Assembly (NCBI GenBank): GCA_038221545.1
Contig: JBBRIE010000025.1
Span: 1 to 21,541 of the forward strand
Reading direction: 5' to 3'
Length of the DNA: 21,541 bases
Origin: JBBQNY01 sp038221545
Lineage (GTDB): Bacteria > Pseudomonadota > Gammaproteobacteria > Xanthomonadales > Ahniellaceae
The notes beneath the pieces are model-generated. The model worked only from the letters and a program-made list of their open reading frames with translations, did not search any database and was not told where the DNA came from. Position numbers and translations under genes: made by a program. Shown piece after piece: positions 15,666 to 21,541 of this stretch (positions are counted from its first letter, which is position 1; each line of letters begins with the position of its first letter).

Positions 15666-16288
15666 GCGCCGGCGTACTCCGCGAACCATCGGGTCGCACG
15701 TTCGCGCAGCGCGGCCAGCGCCTGGCCACGGTGACTCACCCGGGACTTCGCGTGGCCATCCATCTCGGCCGCACTGACCCCAAGCGAGGCATCGAAGAAC
15801 AGCGGGTCGTAGCCGAAGCCCTGGTGTCCGCGCGGGGAAGTCAGGATCGAACCCTCCCACGTGCCCTCGCAGACGAGCGGGCGCGCATCGTTCGCGCTCC
15901 GCAGCGCGACCAGCACGCAATGGAAACGTGCGGTGCGCATCGATTCCGGGACATCGCGCAGGACCTCCAGCAACAGCGCGTTGTTCGCGGCCGCATCCGC
16001 GTGTTCGCCCGCGAAGCGCGCCGAACGCAACCCGGGCGCGCCCTGCAGGGCGTCGACGAGCAATCCGGAATCGTCCGCGAGAGTGGGCAGGCCACTCAGG
16101 CGCGCCGCATTCCGGGCCTTGAGCAAAGCGTTCTCGACGAACGTCGAGGCCGTCTCGTCCACTTCGGCAAAACCGAGATCGGATTGGGCGACCAGCTCGA
16201 ACCCGGAGTCGCCCAGCAGGTCCGCGATCTCCCTGAACTTGCCGCGATTGCCGGTCGCGATCAGCAGTCGACGCGCCTCACTGGGCAT
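15662..16288 (-). CDS. rdgB: XTP/dITP pyrophosphatase (RdgB/HAM1)
   Basis: The 208-residue enzyme hydrolyses ITP, dITP and XTP to monophosphates, keeping deaminated purines out of nucleic acids. Family motifs are complete: LLIATGNRGKFREI (residues 8-21), DETASTFVENALLKAR, the catalytic LADDSGL (D72/D73), GAPGLRSARFAG, GFGYDPLFF and the C-terminal SHRGQAL. The ATG at 16286-16288 lies inside the last codons of rph, an 11-base overlap, so the two are translationally linked. The 3' end overlaps hemW by four bases. Confidence 0.95.
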   Translation of the reverse strand: MPSEARRLLIATGNRGKFREIADLLGDSGFELVAQSDLGFAEVDETASTFVENALLKARNAARLSGLPTLADDSGLLVDALQGAPGLRSARFAGEHADAAANNALLLEVLRDVPESMRTARFHCVLVALRSANDARPLVCEGTWEGSILTSPRGHQGFGYDPLFFDASLGVSAAEMDGHAKSRVSHRGQALAALRERATRWFAEYAGA

Positions 16289-17015
16289 GCAACACGGCGC
16301 GCTGCAGCAGGATCAGTTCCAGCACGCCCTGCGCGGCGAGATCCAGCATGCCGTCCAGGTCGTGGCGGCGGAACGCGTGTCCTTCGGCGGTGCCCTGCAG
16401 CTCGATGAAGGCGCCACCGTCGTTCATCACCACGTTCATGTCGGTGTCGCAGGCGCTGTCCTCGGCGTAGTCGAGGTCGAGCACGGGCTGGCCGTGCCAG
16501 AGGCCAACCGAAATTTCCGCGACGGCGCCGTGGATGGGATCCTTCTTGATCGTCTTGCGCTTCTGCAGCAGGCGGCAGGCGTCGACCAATGCGACGTAGG
16601 CGCCCGTGATCGCGGCCGTGCGCGTCCCGCCGTCGGCCTGGAGAACATCGCAGTCGAGAGTGATGGTGCGTTCGCCGAGCGCCGCGCGATCGACCACCGC
16701 GCGGAGGCTGCGGCCGATCAGGCGCTGGATCTCCAGCGTGCGGCCGCCCTGCTTGCCGCGCGACGCCTCGCGATCGTTGCGGGTATGGGTGGCGCGCGGC
16801 AGCATGCCGTATTCCGCCGTGACCCAACCCTCGCCCTTGCCGCGCATGAACGGAGGCACGCGGTCCTCGACGCTCGCCGTGCAAAGCACTTGGGTCTCGC
16901 CGAAGCTGACCAGCACCGAGCCTTCCGCGTGCCGGGTGAAATGCCGTTGCAACGTCACCGCGCGCATCTGTTGCGCGGTACGTCCGCTGGGTCGAAGTTT
17001 TGCTGTCGCAGGCAT
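16278..17015 (-). CDS. rph: Ribonuclease PH
   Basis: RNase PH is a phosphorolytic 3'-5' exoribonuclease that trims tRNA 3' ends. The 245-residue protein matches throughout: RPSGRTAQQMRAVTL at the N-terminus, EGSVLVSFGETQVLCTAS, GWVTAEYGMLPRATHTR, the phosphate-binding region SRGKQGGRTLEIQRLIGR, TLDCDVLQADGGTRTAAITG, and DTDMNVVMNDGG with IELQGTAEG. The first six residues form a short extension relative to E. coli. It is the first gene of a four-gene overlapping minus-strand run and is divergent from yicC with 65 bases between them. The rph-yicC divergence is also known from E. coli. Confidence 0.96.
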   Translation of the reverse strand: MPATAKLRPSGRTAQQMRAVTLQRHFTRHAEGSVLVSFGETQVLCTASVEDRVPPFMRGKGEGWVTAEYGMLPRATHTRNDREASRGKQGGRTLEIQRLIGRSLRAVVDRAALGERTITLDCDVLQADGGTRTAAITGAYVALVDACRLLQKRKTIKKDPIHGAVAEISVGLWHGQPVLDLDYAEDSACDTDMNVVMNDGGAFIELQGTAEGHAFRRHDLDGMLDLAAQGVLELILLQRAVLHAQ

Positions 17016-17080
17016 GACGGCTTGGGGAATCGGGCGGCGCAGCTTACCATCGCGATCCGCAGGCCCAGGCTCGATTCCCG

Positions 17081-17944
17081 ATGCTCCACAGCATGACCGC
17101 TTTCGCGAGCGCCGAAGTCGCCACGCCGGCCGGCGCCCTGGGTTGCGAGTTGCGCTCCGTCAACCACCGCTACCTGGAACTGCAGCTGCGCCTGCCGGAC
17201 GAACTGCGCGCACTCGAATCCTCGTTGCGCGAACGGGTTGCGGCGCGCGTCGCACGCGGCAAGGTCGACCTGACGATGCGCCTGCGGCCCACGGCCGGTG
17301 GGCCGCCACCGCTCGAGGTCGACGAGGCGCTGCTCGAGCGCGTACTCGATCGCGCCAATGCCATCGCGGCGCGCGTCGGGAACCCGCAATTCGATCCGCT
17401 GGCGTTGCTCGCGTGGCCGGGCGTGGTCCGCGAACCCGAACGCGACGGCGCCGCGCTGCATGCCGCCGCACTCGCAGTGCTTTCGAGCGCGCTCGACGAT
17501 TTCGCGGCGACACGCGCACGCGAGGGCGAGCGGCTGAAAGTTTTCATGGTCGAACGACTCGACGCGATCTCGGCGCTGGTCGCGCAACTGCGCGCGTGGA
17601 TGCCGGAGATCCGCGCGGGGCTGCGCGCCCGACTGGAGGCGCGGCTCGCGGACCTCAAGCTGCCGCTCGATCCCGGGCGCGTGGAGCAGGAGCTGGTGTT
17701 GGGACTCTCCAAGCTCGATGTCGACGAGGAACTCGACCGCCTCGAGTCGCACGTCGCGGAGGCGCGCGCGACCCTCGGGCGAGGCGAAGCCGCCGGCCGC
17801 CGCCTCGATTTCCTCCTGCAGGAATTCAACCGCGAAGCCAACACGCTCGGTTCTAAGTCCGTGGACGCACGCACATCGCAGGCCAGCGTCGAGCTCAAGG
17901 TACTGATCGAGCAGGTGCGCGAGCAGGTGCAGAACATCGAATGA
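17081..17944 (+). CDS. yicC: YicC family endoribonuclease
   Basis: The 287-residue protein is the full length of YicC (E. coli 287). It opens with the characteristic SMTAFA motif (MLHSMTAFASAE), then ELRSVNHRYLELQLRLP and RVARGKVDLTMRLRP of the YicC N-terminal domain (about 1-155). It ends in the DUF1732 domain (about 205-287) with GRRLDFLLQEFNREANTLGSK and a terminal IEQVREQVQNIE. YicC is an endoribonuclease that in E. coli affects the small RNA RyhB. The start fits the family; no Shine-Dalgarno is obvious. gmk follows after 34 bases, and the two are likely co-transcribed. Confidence 0.95.
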   Translation: MLHSMTAFASAEVATPAGALGCELRSVNHRYLELQLRLPDELRALESSLRERVAARVARGKVDLTMRLRPTAGGPPPLEVDEALLERVLDRANAIAARVGNPQFDPLALLAWPGVVREPERDGAALHAAALAVLSSALDDFAATRAREGERLKVFMVERLDAISALVAQLRAWMPEIRAGLRARLEARLADLKLPLDPGRVEQELVLGLSKLDVDEELDRLESHVAEARATLGRGEAAGRRLDFLLQEFNREANTLGSKSVDARTSQASVELKVLIEQVREQVQNIE

Positions 17945-17978
17945 GCGCCCCGGCGATCTGCAAACGGGCGCGCGCCTG

Positions 17979-18596
17979 ATGCGCGGCACGCTGTTCATCG
18001 TGGCGGCGCCTTCCGGTGCGGGCAAGTCGAGCATCGTCAACGCCTGCCTTGGCATCGACAGCAACATCGCCTTGTCGATCTCGTTCACTTCACGCGCTCC
18101 GAGGCCCGGCGAACGGCATGCGCAGCACTACCATTTCGTCGATGCCGGCGTGTTCCAGCACATGATCGAATCCGGCGATTTCTTCGAACACGCGCTCGTG
18201 CACGGCGACTGGAAGGGCACCGCCAAGCAGTCGGTCGAGCCGCAACTTGCCGCGGGCCGGGACGTGCTGCTCGAGATCGACTGGCAGGGTGCGAGGCAGG
18301 TCCGCGCCCAGGTGCCCGAGGCGGTGAGCATCTTCATCCTGCCGCCTTCGCGCGCGGCGCTCGAGCAGCGCATGCGCGTGCGTGGCCAGGACAGCGACGC
18401 CGTGATCGCGCAGCGCCTGGCGGCGGCGCGGGAGGAGATGAGCCACTACGACGAGTTCGACTACGTCGTCGTCAACGAACTTTTCCAGACCGCGGTCGCC
18501 GAGATGTGCGCGATCCTGGTGGCGAGCCGCATGCGCCGCCCGATCCAGCAGGAGCGTCATGCGCGTTTGCTGGAATCCCTGCTGGCAGCCACGTGA
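17979..18596 (+). CDS. gmk: Guanylate kinase
   Basis: Guanylate kinase phosphorylates GMP to GDP with ATP, feeding GTP, dGTP, cyclic-di-GMP and ppGpp pools. The 205-residue protein has the P-loop APSGAGKSS (residues 10-18), the GMP-binding SFTSRAPRPGE, an EHALVHGDWKGTAKQSVE segment (WKGT where many homologues have YYGT), LLEIDWQGARQV, and FILPPSRAALEQRMRVRG of the lid region. The start at 17979 gives the normal N-terminus. It is followed by rpoZ and spoT, the conserved gmk-rpoZ-spoT order, although rpoZ has its own promoter-like sequence. Confidence 0.97.
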   Translation: MRGTLFIVAAPSGAGKSSIVNACLGIDSNIALSISFTSRAPRPGERHAQHYHFVDAGVFQHMIESGDFFEHALVHGDWKGTAKQSVEPQLAAGRDVLLEIDWQGARQVRAQVPEAVSIFILPPSRAALEQRMRVRGQDSDAVIAQRLAAAREEMSHYDEFDYVVVNELFQTAVAEMCAILVASRMRRPIQQERHARLLESLLAAT

Positions 18597-18640
18597 ACGA
18601 TCGCGGCTCCCGACCGTCCAGACTCCCGGTCGACTTCGGA

Positions 18641-18669
18641 TTGCATGCAGGGAGGGTCGCCCCTAGACT
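18641..18669 (+). promoter_or_regulatory. Candidate promoter of rpoZ-spoT
   Basis: TTGCAT (18641-18646), a 17-base spacer and TAGACT (18664-18669) lie in the 120-base gmk-rpoZ gap. A start near 18676 leaves a leader of about 40 bases before the rpoZ ATG at 18717. Confidence 0.58.
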
Positions 18670-18716
18670 ACCGGGTCCCCCAAGCTCAGGGTCGGCGCAA
18701 GCCGGCGCGTATCTCA

Positions 18717-19013
18717 ATGGCACGAATCACCGTCGAAGACTGCCTCGAAGTGGTCGACAATCGTTTTGAACTGGTGTTGATGGCAACCCGTCGGGCGCGT
18801 CAGCTGGCCAAGGGCGCCGACCCGCTGGTCGACGCCGGCAACGACAAGCCGACCGTGATGGCATTGCGCGAGATCGCCTCCCGCCGCCTCGATCACAAGT
18901 ACATCGACGAGATCGATCGCCAGGAACGCGAGCGCACCGAGCGCGAAGCGCTGGAATGGGCCGCCGCGGCCGCGCTGGTCGACGACGACCTCTCGAAGGC
19001 CGGCGACGACTGA
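18717..19013 (+). CDS. rpoZ: RNA polymerase omega subunit
   Basis: The 98-residue omega subunit helps assemble beta-prime and, with it, forms a ppGpp-binding site on RNA polymerase. The start MARITVEDCLEVVDNRFELV is the family signature, followed by MATRRARQLAKG and KPTVMALREIASRRL. The C-terminal EREALEWAAAAAL and acidic end (DDDLSKAGDD) resemble the longer omega of xanthomonads. The ATG at 18717 was chosen by this homology; the frame stays open upstream but is not omega-like. Its neighbour spoT makes or degrades the alarmone that acts through omega. Confidence 0.97.
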   Translation: MARITVEDCLEVVDNRFELVLMATRRARQLAKGADPLVDAGNDKPTVMALREIASRRLDHKYIDEIDRQERERTEREALEWAAAAALVDDDLSKAGDD

Positions 19014-19021
19014 GGGCACCC

Positions 19022-19040
19022 GCGCCGGCTGCGCCGGCGC
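19022..19040 (+). terminator. Hairpin just after rpoZ
   Basis: GCGCCGGC, loop TGC and GCCGGCGC form a perfect 8-bp GC stem that starts 9 bases after the rpoZ stop. No T-tract follows, so it may be an inefficient terminator or a 3'-end stabiliser that sets rpoZ above spoT expression. The rest of the 251-base rpoZ-spoT gap (19041-19229) shows only a weak -10-like TATGCT at 19147-19152 with a poorly spaced TTGCGG upstream. Confidence 0.45.
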
Positions 19041-19229
19041 AGTCGCATCACCGGCCGCGCAACCGCGCCACGACTCCGGCGAGGGGTCGCCAGACTCCTG
19101 CTTTTCATCGGCGACGCAGCTTGCGGAAGCCCGCTGCCGTTGCGGTTATGCTCGTGCGCAGGACCGCGCCAACGCTGCGGCCGGAGCGCACGCGGGACCA
19201 TGCGATGTCGCCGTGACCACTGCAGTCCA

Positions 19230-19257
19230 GCTCCGCGCGCCCGTCGCGCGCGGGAGC
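19230..19257 (+). promoter_or_regulatory. Hairpin occluding the spoT ribosome-binding site
   Basis: GCTCCGCGCGC (19230-19240), loop CCGTC and GCGCGCGGGAGC (19246-19257) form an 11-bp stem with one bulged G. The 3' strand contains GGGAG (19252-19256), the only good Shine-Dalgarno for the spoT GTG at 19265, eight bases away. If it folds, it would hide the ribosome-binding site. Confidence 0.55.
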
Positions 19258-19264
19258 GTTGCGG

Positions 19265-21442
19265 GTGACCGGAGACCTTGCCACCGCGCGACGCCTGCCC
19301 GATGCGGCGGATCGTGCCGCGGTCGACGCGGCGGTCGCCACCCTGCGTCGCAAACTCGAGGCCTACCTCCGCCCGGGTGAGGTTGATCGGGTGATGATGG
19401 CGTTCCGCCGGGCCGACGCGGCGCACGCGGGGCAGTCGCGGCGCACCGGCGAGCCCTACATCACGCATCCGCTGTCGGTCGCCGCGATCCTCGGGGACAT
19501 GCGCCTCGATGCCGAGGCCGTGATGGCTGCGCTGCTGCACGACACGCTCGAGGACACGGCGCTCACGCGCGACGAACTGGCCGAAACGTTCGGCGAGGAA
19601 GTCGCGGAGCTGGTGGACGGCGTCACCAAGCTCGACAAGCTCAATTTCGGCAGCCGCGCCGAGGCGAGCGCCGAGAGTTTCCGCAAGATGCTGCTGGCGA
19701 TGTCGCGCGACCTGCGCGTGATCCTGATCAAGCTGGCCGATCGGCTGCACAACATGCGCACGCTCGATGCGATGGATGCCGAGTCGCGCCGCCGGGTCGC
19801 GCGCGAGACGCTCGAGATCTATTCGCCCATCGCGCACCGCCTGGGCATGAATGCCGTGCGCACGGAACTGGCCGACCTCGGCTTCGCCGCATTGCATCCG
19901 TGGCGGCACAGGGTCCTGCGCGCACGCCTTGGAACGATGTACGGCAACCGTCGTGTGCACATGACCGAGATCGAGGAGACGCTGGCGGCGCGCCTCGCGC
20001 AGGAGGGCATTCCCGCGCGCGTGATCGGCCGGGTCAAGTCGCCCTACAGCACCTATCGGAAGATGCGCAGCGAGCACAAGGCGCTCGAGCAACTCATGGA
20101 CGTGTACGGCATGCGCGTGATCGTGGCCGACGTGGTGCAGTGCTACATGGCACTGGGCGCTTTGCACGGCCTCTACAAGCCGCTCGACCAGCGCTTCCGC
20201 GACTTCATCGCGATTCCCAAGGCCAACGGCTACCAGTCGCTGCACACCACGTTGTTCGGGCCGGGCGGCTCGCCGCTCGAGGTGCAGATCCGCACCGAGG
20301 ACATGCACATGCTGGCCGAGCGCGGCGTCGCGGCGCACTGGTCGTACAAGACCGGCGACAGCCCCGCCAACGCTTCCCAGGCGCGGGCGGCGCACTGGCT
20401 CGCGGGCCTGCTCGATTCCCAGAGCACGTCGACCTCGTCGCTCGAGTTCGTCGAGAACGTCAAGATCGACCTGTTTCCCGACGAGGTCTACCTGTTCACC
20501 CCGAAGGGCGACATCCTCGCGCTACCCAGGAATGCTACCGCGCTCGACTTCGCCTACGCGGTGCACACGCAGATCGGAAACCACGCGGTGGCGGCGCGCG
20601 TCGACCGCAAGCTGGTGCCGTTGCGGACGCGCCTCGCGAGCGGCCAGGCAGTGGAGATCATCACCGCGCCGAGCGTGGTGCCGAATCCCAACTGGCTCGA
20701 GTTCGTCGTCACCTCGAAGGCGCGCACCGCGATCCGGCACCACTTCAAGAAGCTCCAGCACGAGGACGCCGTGCAGCTCGGCCACCGCATGCTCGATCGC
20801 GCGCTGGCGCAGAGCGGTCATGCGCTCGAGAGCATCGGGCCGGACGTGCTCGACCGCTTCCTCGCCGACAACAAGCTGCGCCGTCTCGAGGAGCTGCTCG
20901 AGGACCTGGCGCTGGGGCAGCGCATGCCGCAGCAGGTCGCACAGCAATTACTGCTCGATGCGGAAGCGCCGGTCTCGAGTGAAGCGCCGCGGGTGAGCGA
21001 GCAGATCCTGATCTCGGGGCGCGAACGCGGTGTCTTCAATTTCGCCAAGTGCTGTTACCCGGTGCCGGGCGACGAGATCATGGGTTACCTCAGCGCCGGC
21101 AAGGGTGTAGTCGTGCACCGCGAGGAATGTCCGAACGTGCCGGAGTTCCGCAAGCAATCCGAGCGCTGCGTGGAGATGGGCTGGGAGCGCAAGGTCGAGG
21201 GGGAATTCCGCACGCTGCTGCGCGCGATCGTCGACAACAAGCCGGGCGTGCTCGCGCAGGTCGCGGCCGCGATCGCCGAGGCCGACTCGAACATCGAGAA
21301 CGTGGAGTACCAGGAACGCGACGCTTCGAGCGCCGCGCTGCTGTTCACCATCGAAGTCCGCGACACCAGGCATCTGGCGGAGGTGCGCAGGCGCATGCAG
21401 CGCGCTGCGGTGGTGCACGCGGTCAACCGGTTCATGGGCTAG
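19265..21442 (+). CDS. spoT: Bifunctional (p)ppGpp synthetase/hydrolase SpoT
   Basis: SpoT makes and degrades the stringent-response alarmone. The 725-residue protein (E. coli SpoT 702) has an HD hydrolase domain (H68; HDTLEDT with H92, D93, E96, D97), a synthetase domain (about 235-350; KSPYSTYRKM, IPKANGYQSLHT, EVQIRTEDMHMLAERG), TGS (from about 401, DLFPDEVYLFTPKGD), a linker, conserved cysteines (FAKCCYPVPGD; HREECPN) and a C-terminal ACT domain (about 645-722). The synthetase charge motif is RFRD (310-313), the basic form expected of bifunctional enzymes (RxKD), with Arg for Lys. The GTG at 19265 is preferred to a TTG at 19259, whose Shine-Dalgarno spacing would be two bases. It follows rpoZ and precedes ridA by 17 bases. 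Confidence 0.96.
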   Translation: MTGDLATARRLPDAADRAAVDAAVATLRRKLEAYLRPGEVDRVMMAFRRADAAHAGQSRRTGEPYITHPLSVAAILGDMRLDAEAVMAALLHDTLEDTALTRDELAETFGEEVAELVDGVTKLDKLNFGSRAEASAESFRKMLLAMSRDLRVILIKLADRLHNMRTLDAMDAESRRRVARETLEIYSPIAHRLGMNAVRTELADLGFAALHPWRHRVLRARLGTMYGNRRVHMTEIEETLAARLAQEGIPARVIGRVKSPYSTYRKMRSEHKALEQLMDVYGMRVIVADVVQCYMALGALHGLYKPLDQRFRDFIAIPKANGYQSLHTTLFGPGGSPLEVQIRTEDMHMLAERGVAAHWSYKTGDSPANASQARAAHWLAGLLDSQSTSTSSLEFVENVKIDLFPDEVYLFTPKGDILALPRNATALDFAYAVHTQIGNHAVAARVDRKLVPLRTRLASGQAVEIITAPSVVPNPNWLEFVVTSKARTAIRHHFKKLQHEDAVQLGHRMLDRALAQSGHALESIGPDVLDRFLADNKLRRLEELLEDLALGQRMPQQVAQQLLLDAEAPVSSEAPRVSEQILISGRERGVFNFAKCCYPVPGDEIMGYLSAGKGVVVHREECPNVPEFRKQSERCVEMGWERKVEGEFRTLLRAIVDNKPGVLAQVAAAIAEADSNIENVEYQERDASSAALLFTIEVRDTRHLAEVRRRMQRAAVVHAVNRFMG

Positions 21443-21459
21443 GAGTCAGGAGCGTGTCT

Positions 21460-21541
21460 ATGCATTTCAAGGTGGTGGCGACGGCGGAAGCACCCTCGGC
21501 GATCGGTCCCTATTCGCAGGCGGTTGCGAGCGGCGCGTTCG
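21460..21541 (+). CDS. ridA: RidA family 2-iminobutanoate/2-iminopropanoate deaminase, N-terminal fragment
   Basis: Only 27 codons are present before the right edge. RidA hydrolyses reactive enamine/imine intermediates released by PLP enzymes such as threonine dehydratase. The sequence MHFKVVATAEAPSAIGPYSQ is the RidA N-terminus, with the family's AIGPYSQ. An AGGAG at 21448-21452 lies seven bases before this ATG. An in-frame GTG at 21454, with another AGGAG eight bases upstream, would add two residues (MS) and cannot be excluded. Its place directly after spoT matches the conserved spoT-ridA order. Confidence 0.92.
   Translation, partial: MHFKVVATAEAPSAIGPYSQAVASGAF

Noticed and set aside
15666..15920. 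Upstream extension of hemW
   Set aside because: It overlaps rdgB codons; the ATG at 15663-15665 forms the ATGA overlap and leaves a normal HemW N-terminus.
18893..20395. A 500-codon minus-strand frame opposite spoT
   Set aside because: It is the antisense shadow of the HD and synthetase domains and has no protein family features.
1..21541. Mobile element, prophage, CRISPR array or defence system
   Set aside because: No transposase, integrase, direct-repeat array or restriction-type gene is visible; all long frames are explained by housekeeping or signalling genes.

Overview
The window looks like core chromosome of a GC-rich gammaproteobacterium, most likely Xanthomonadales (Lysobacterales). 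The evidence is the gmk-rpoZ-spoT-ridA order, an omega subunit with a xanthomonad-like acidic tail, a TIGR02449-zapA-6S RNA-fau block, and a PilZ gene coupled to a DUF1631 gene. Codon use and base composition look uniform by eye. I saw no insertion sequence, integrase, tRNA, rRNA or CRISPR array. Most of the window is ordinary housekeeping sequence; the less ordinary parts are a very large cyclic-di-GMP enzyme, the DUF1631/PilZ pair and several RNA-level control elements.

Layout. Positions 1-865 (minus strand) hold a cell-division and RNA block: a ZapB-like coiled coil (TIGR02449), zapA, 6S RNA, and the start of 5-formyltetrahydrofolate cyclo-ligase, which runs off the left edge. Positions 930-5543 (minus) hold one 1537-residue protein with an exported double beta-propeller, Y_Y_Y domain, membrane helix, two PAS domains, GGDEF and EAL. 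Positions 5634-7494 (plus) are ygfB and pepP. Convergent to them is pepQ (7595-8926, minus), so two related M24 prolyl peptidases face each other. Upstream of pepQ on the same strand is the DUF1631-PilZ pair (9066-11857).

Positions 11970-14156 (minus) hold a BtuB-type TonB-dependent receptor behind a cobalamin riboswitch. Positions 14218-17015 (minus) are a tightly packed run, rph-rdgB-hemW-CPXCG protein, in which each gene overlaps the next. From 17081 to the right edge (plus) run yicC, gmk, rpoZ, spoT and the first 27 codons of ridA.

Themes. RNA metabolism (rph, yicC, 6S RNA, rpoZ), nucleotide and alarmone metabolism (gmk, rdgB, spoT) and cofactor handling (btuB with its riboswitch, hemW, fau) lie close together. 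Two unlinked loci concern cyclic-di-GMP: a membrane synthase/hydrolase and a PilZ receptor. Several genes seem to lack Shine-Dalgarno sequences, and at least two have promoter-like sequences placed so that the transcript would be leaderless or nearly so. Gene ends carry perfect GC-rich hairpins without U-tracts.
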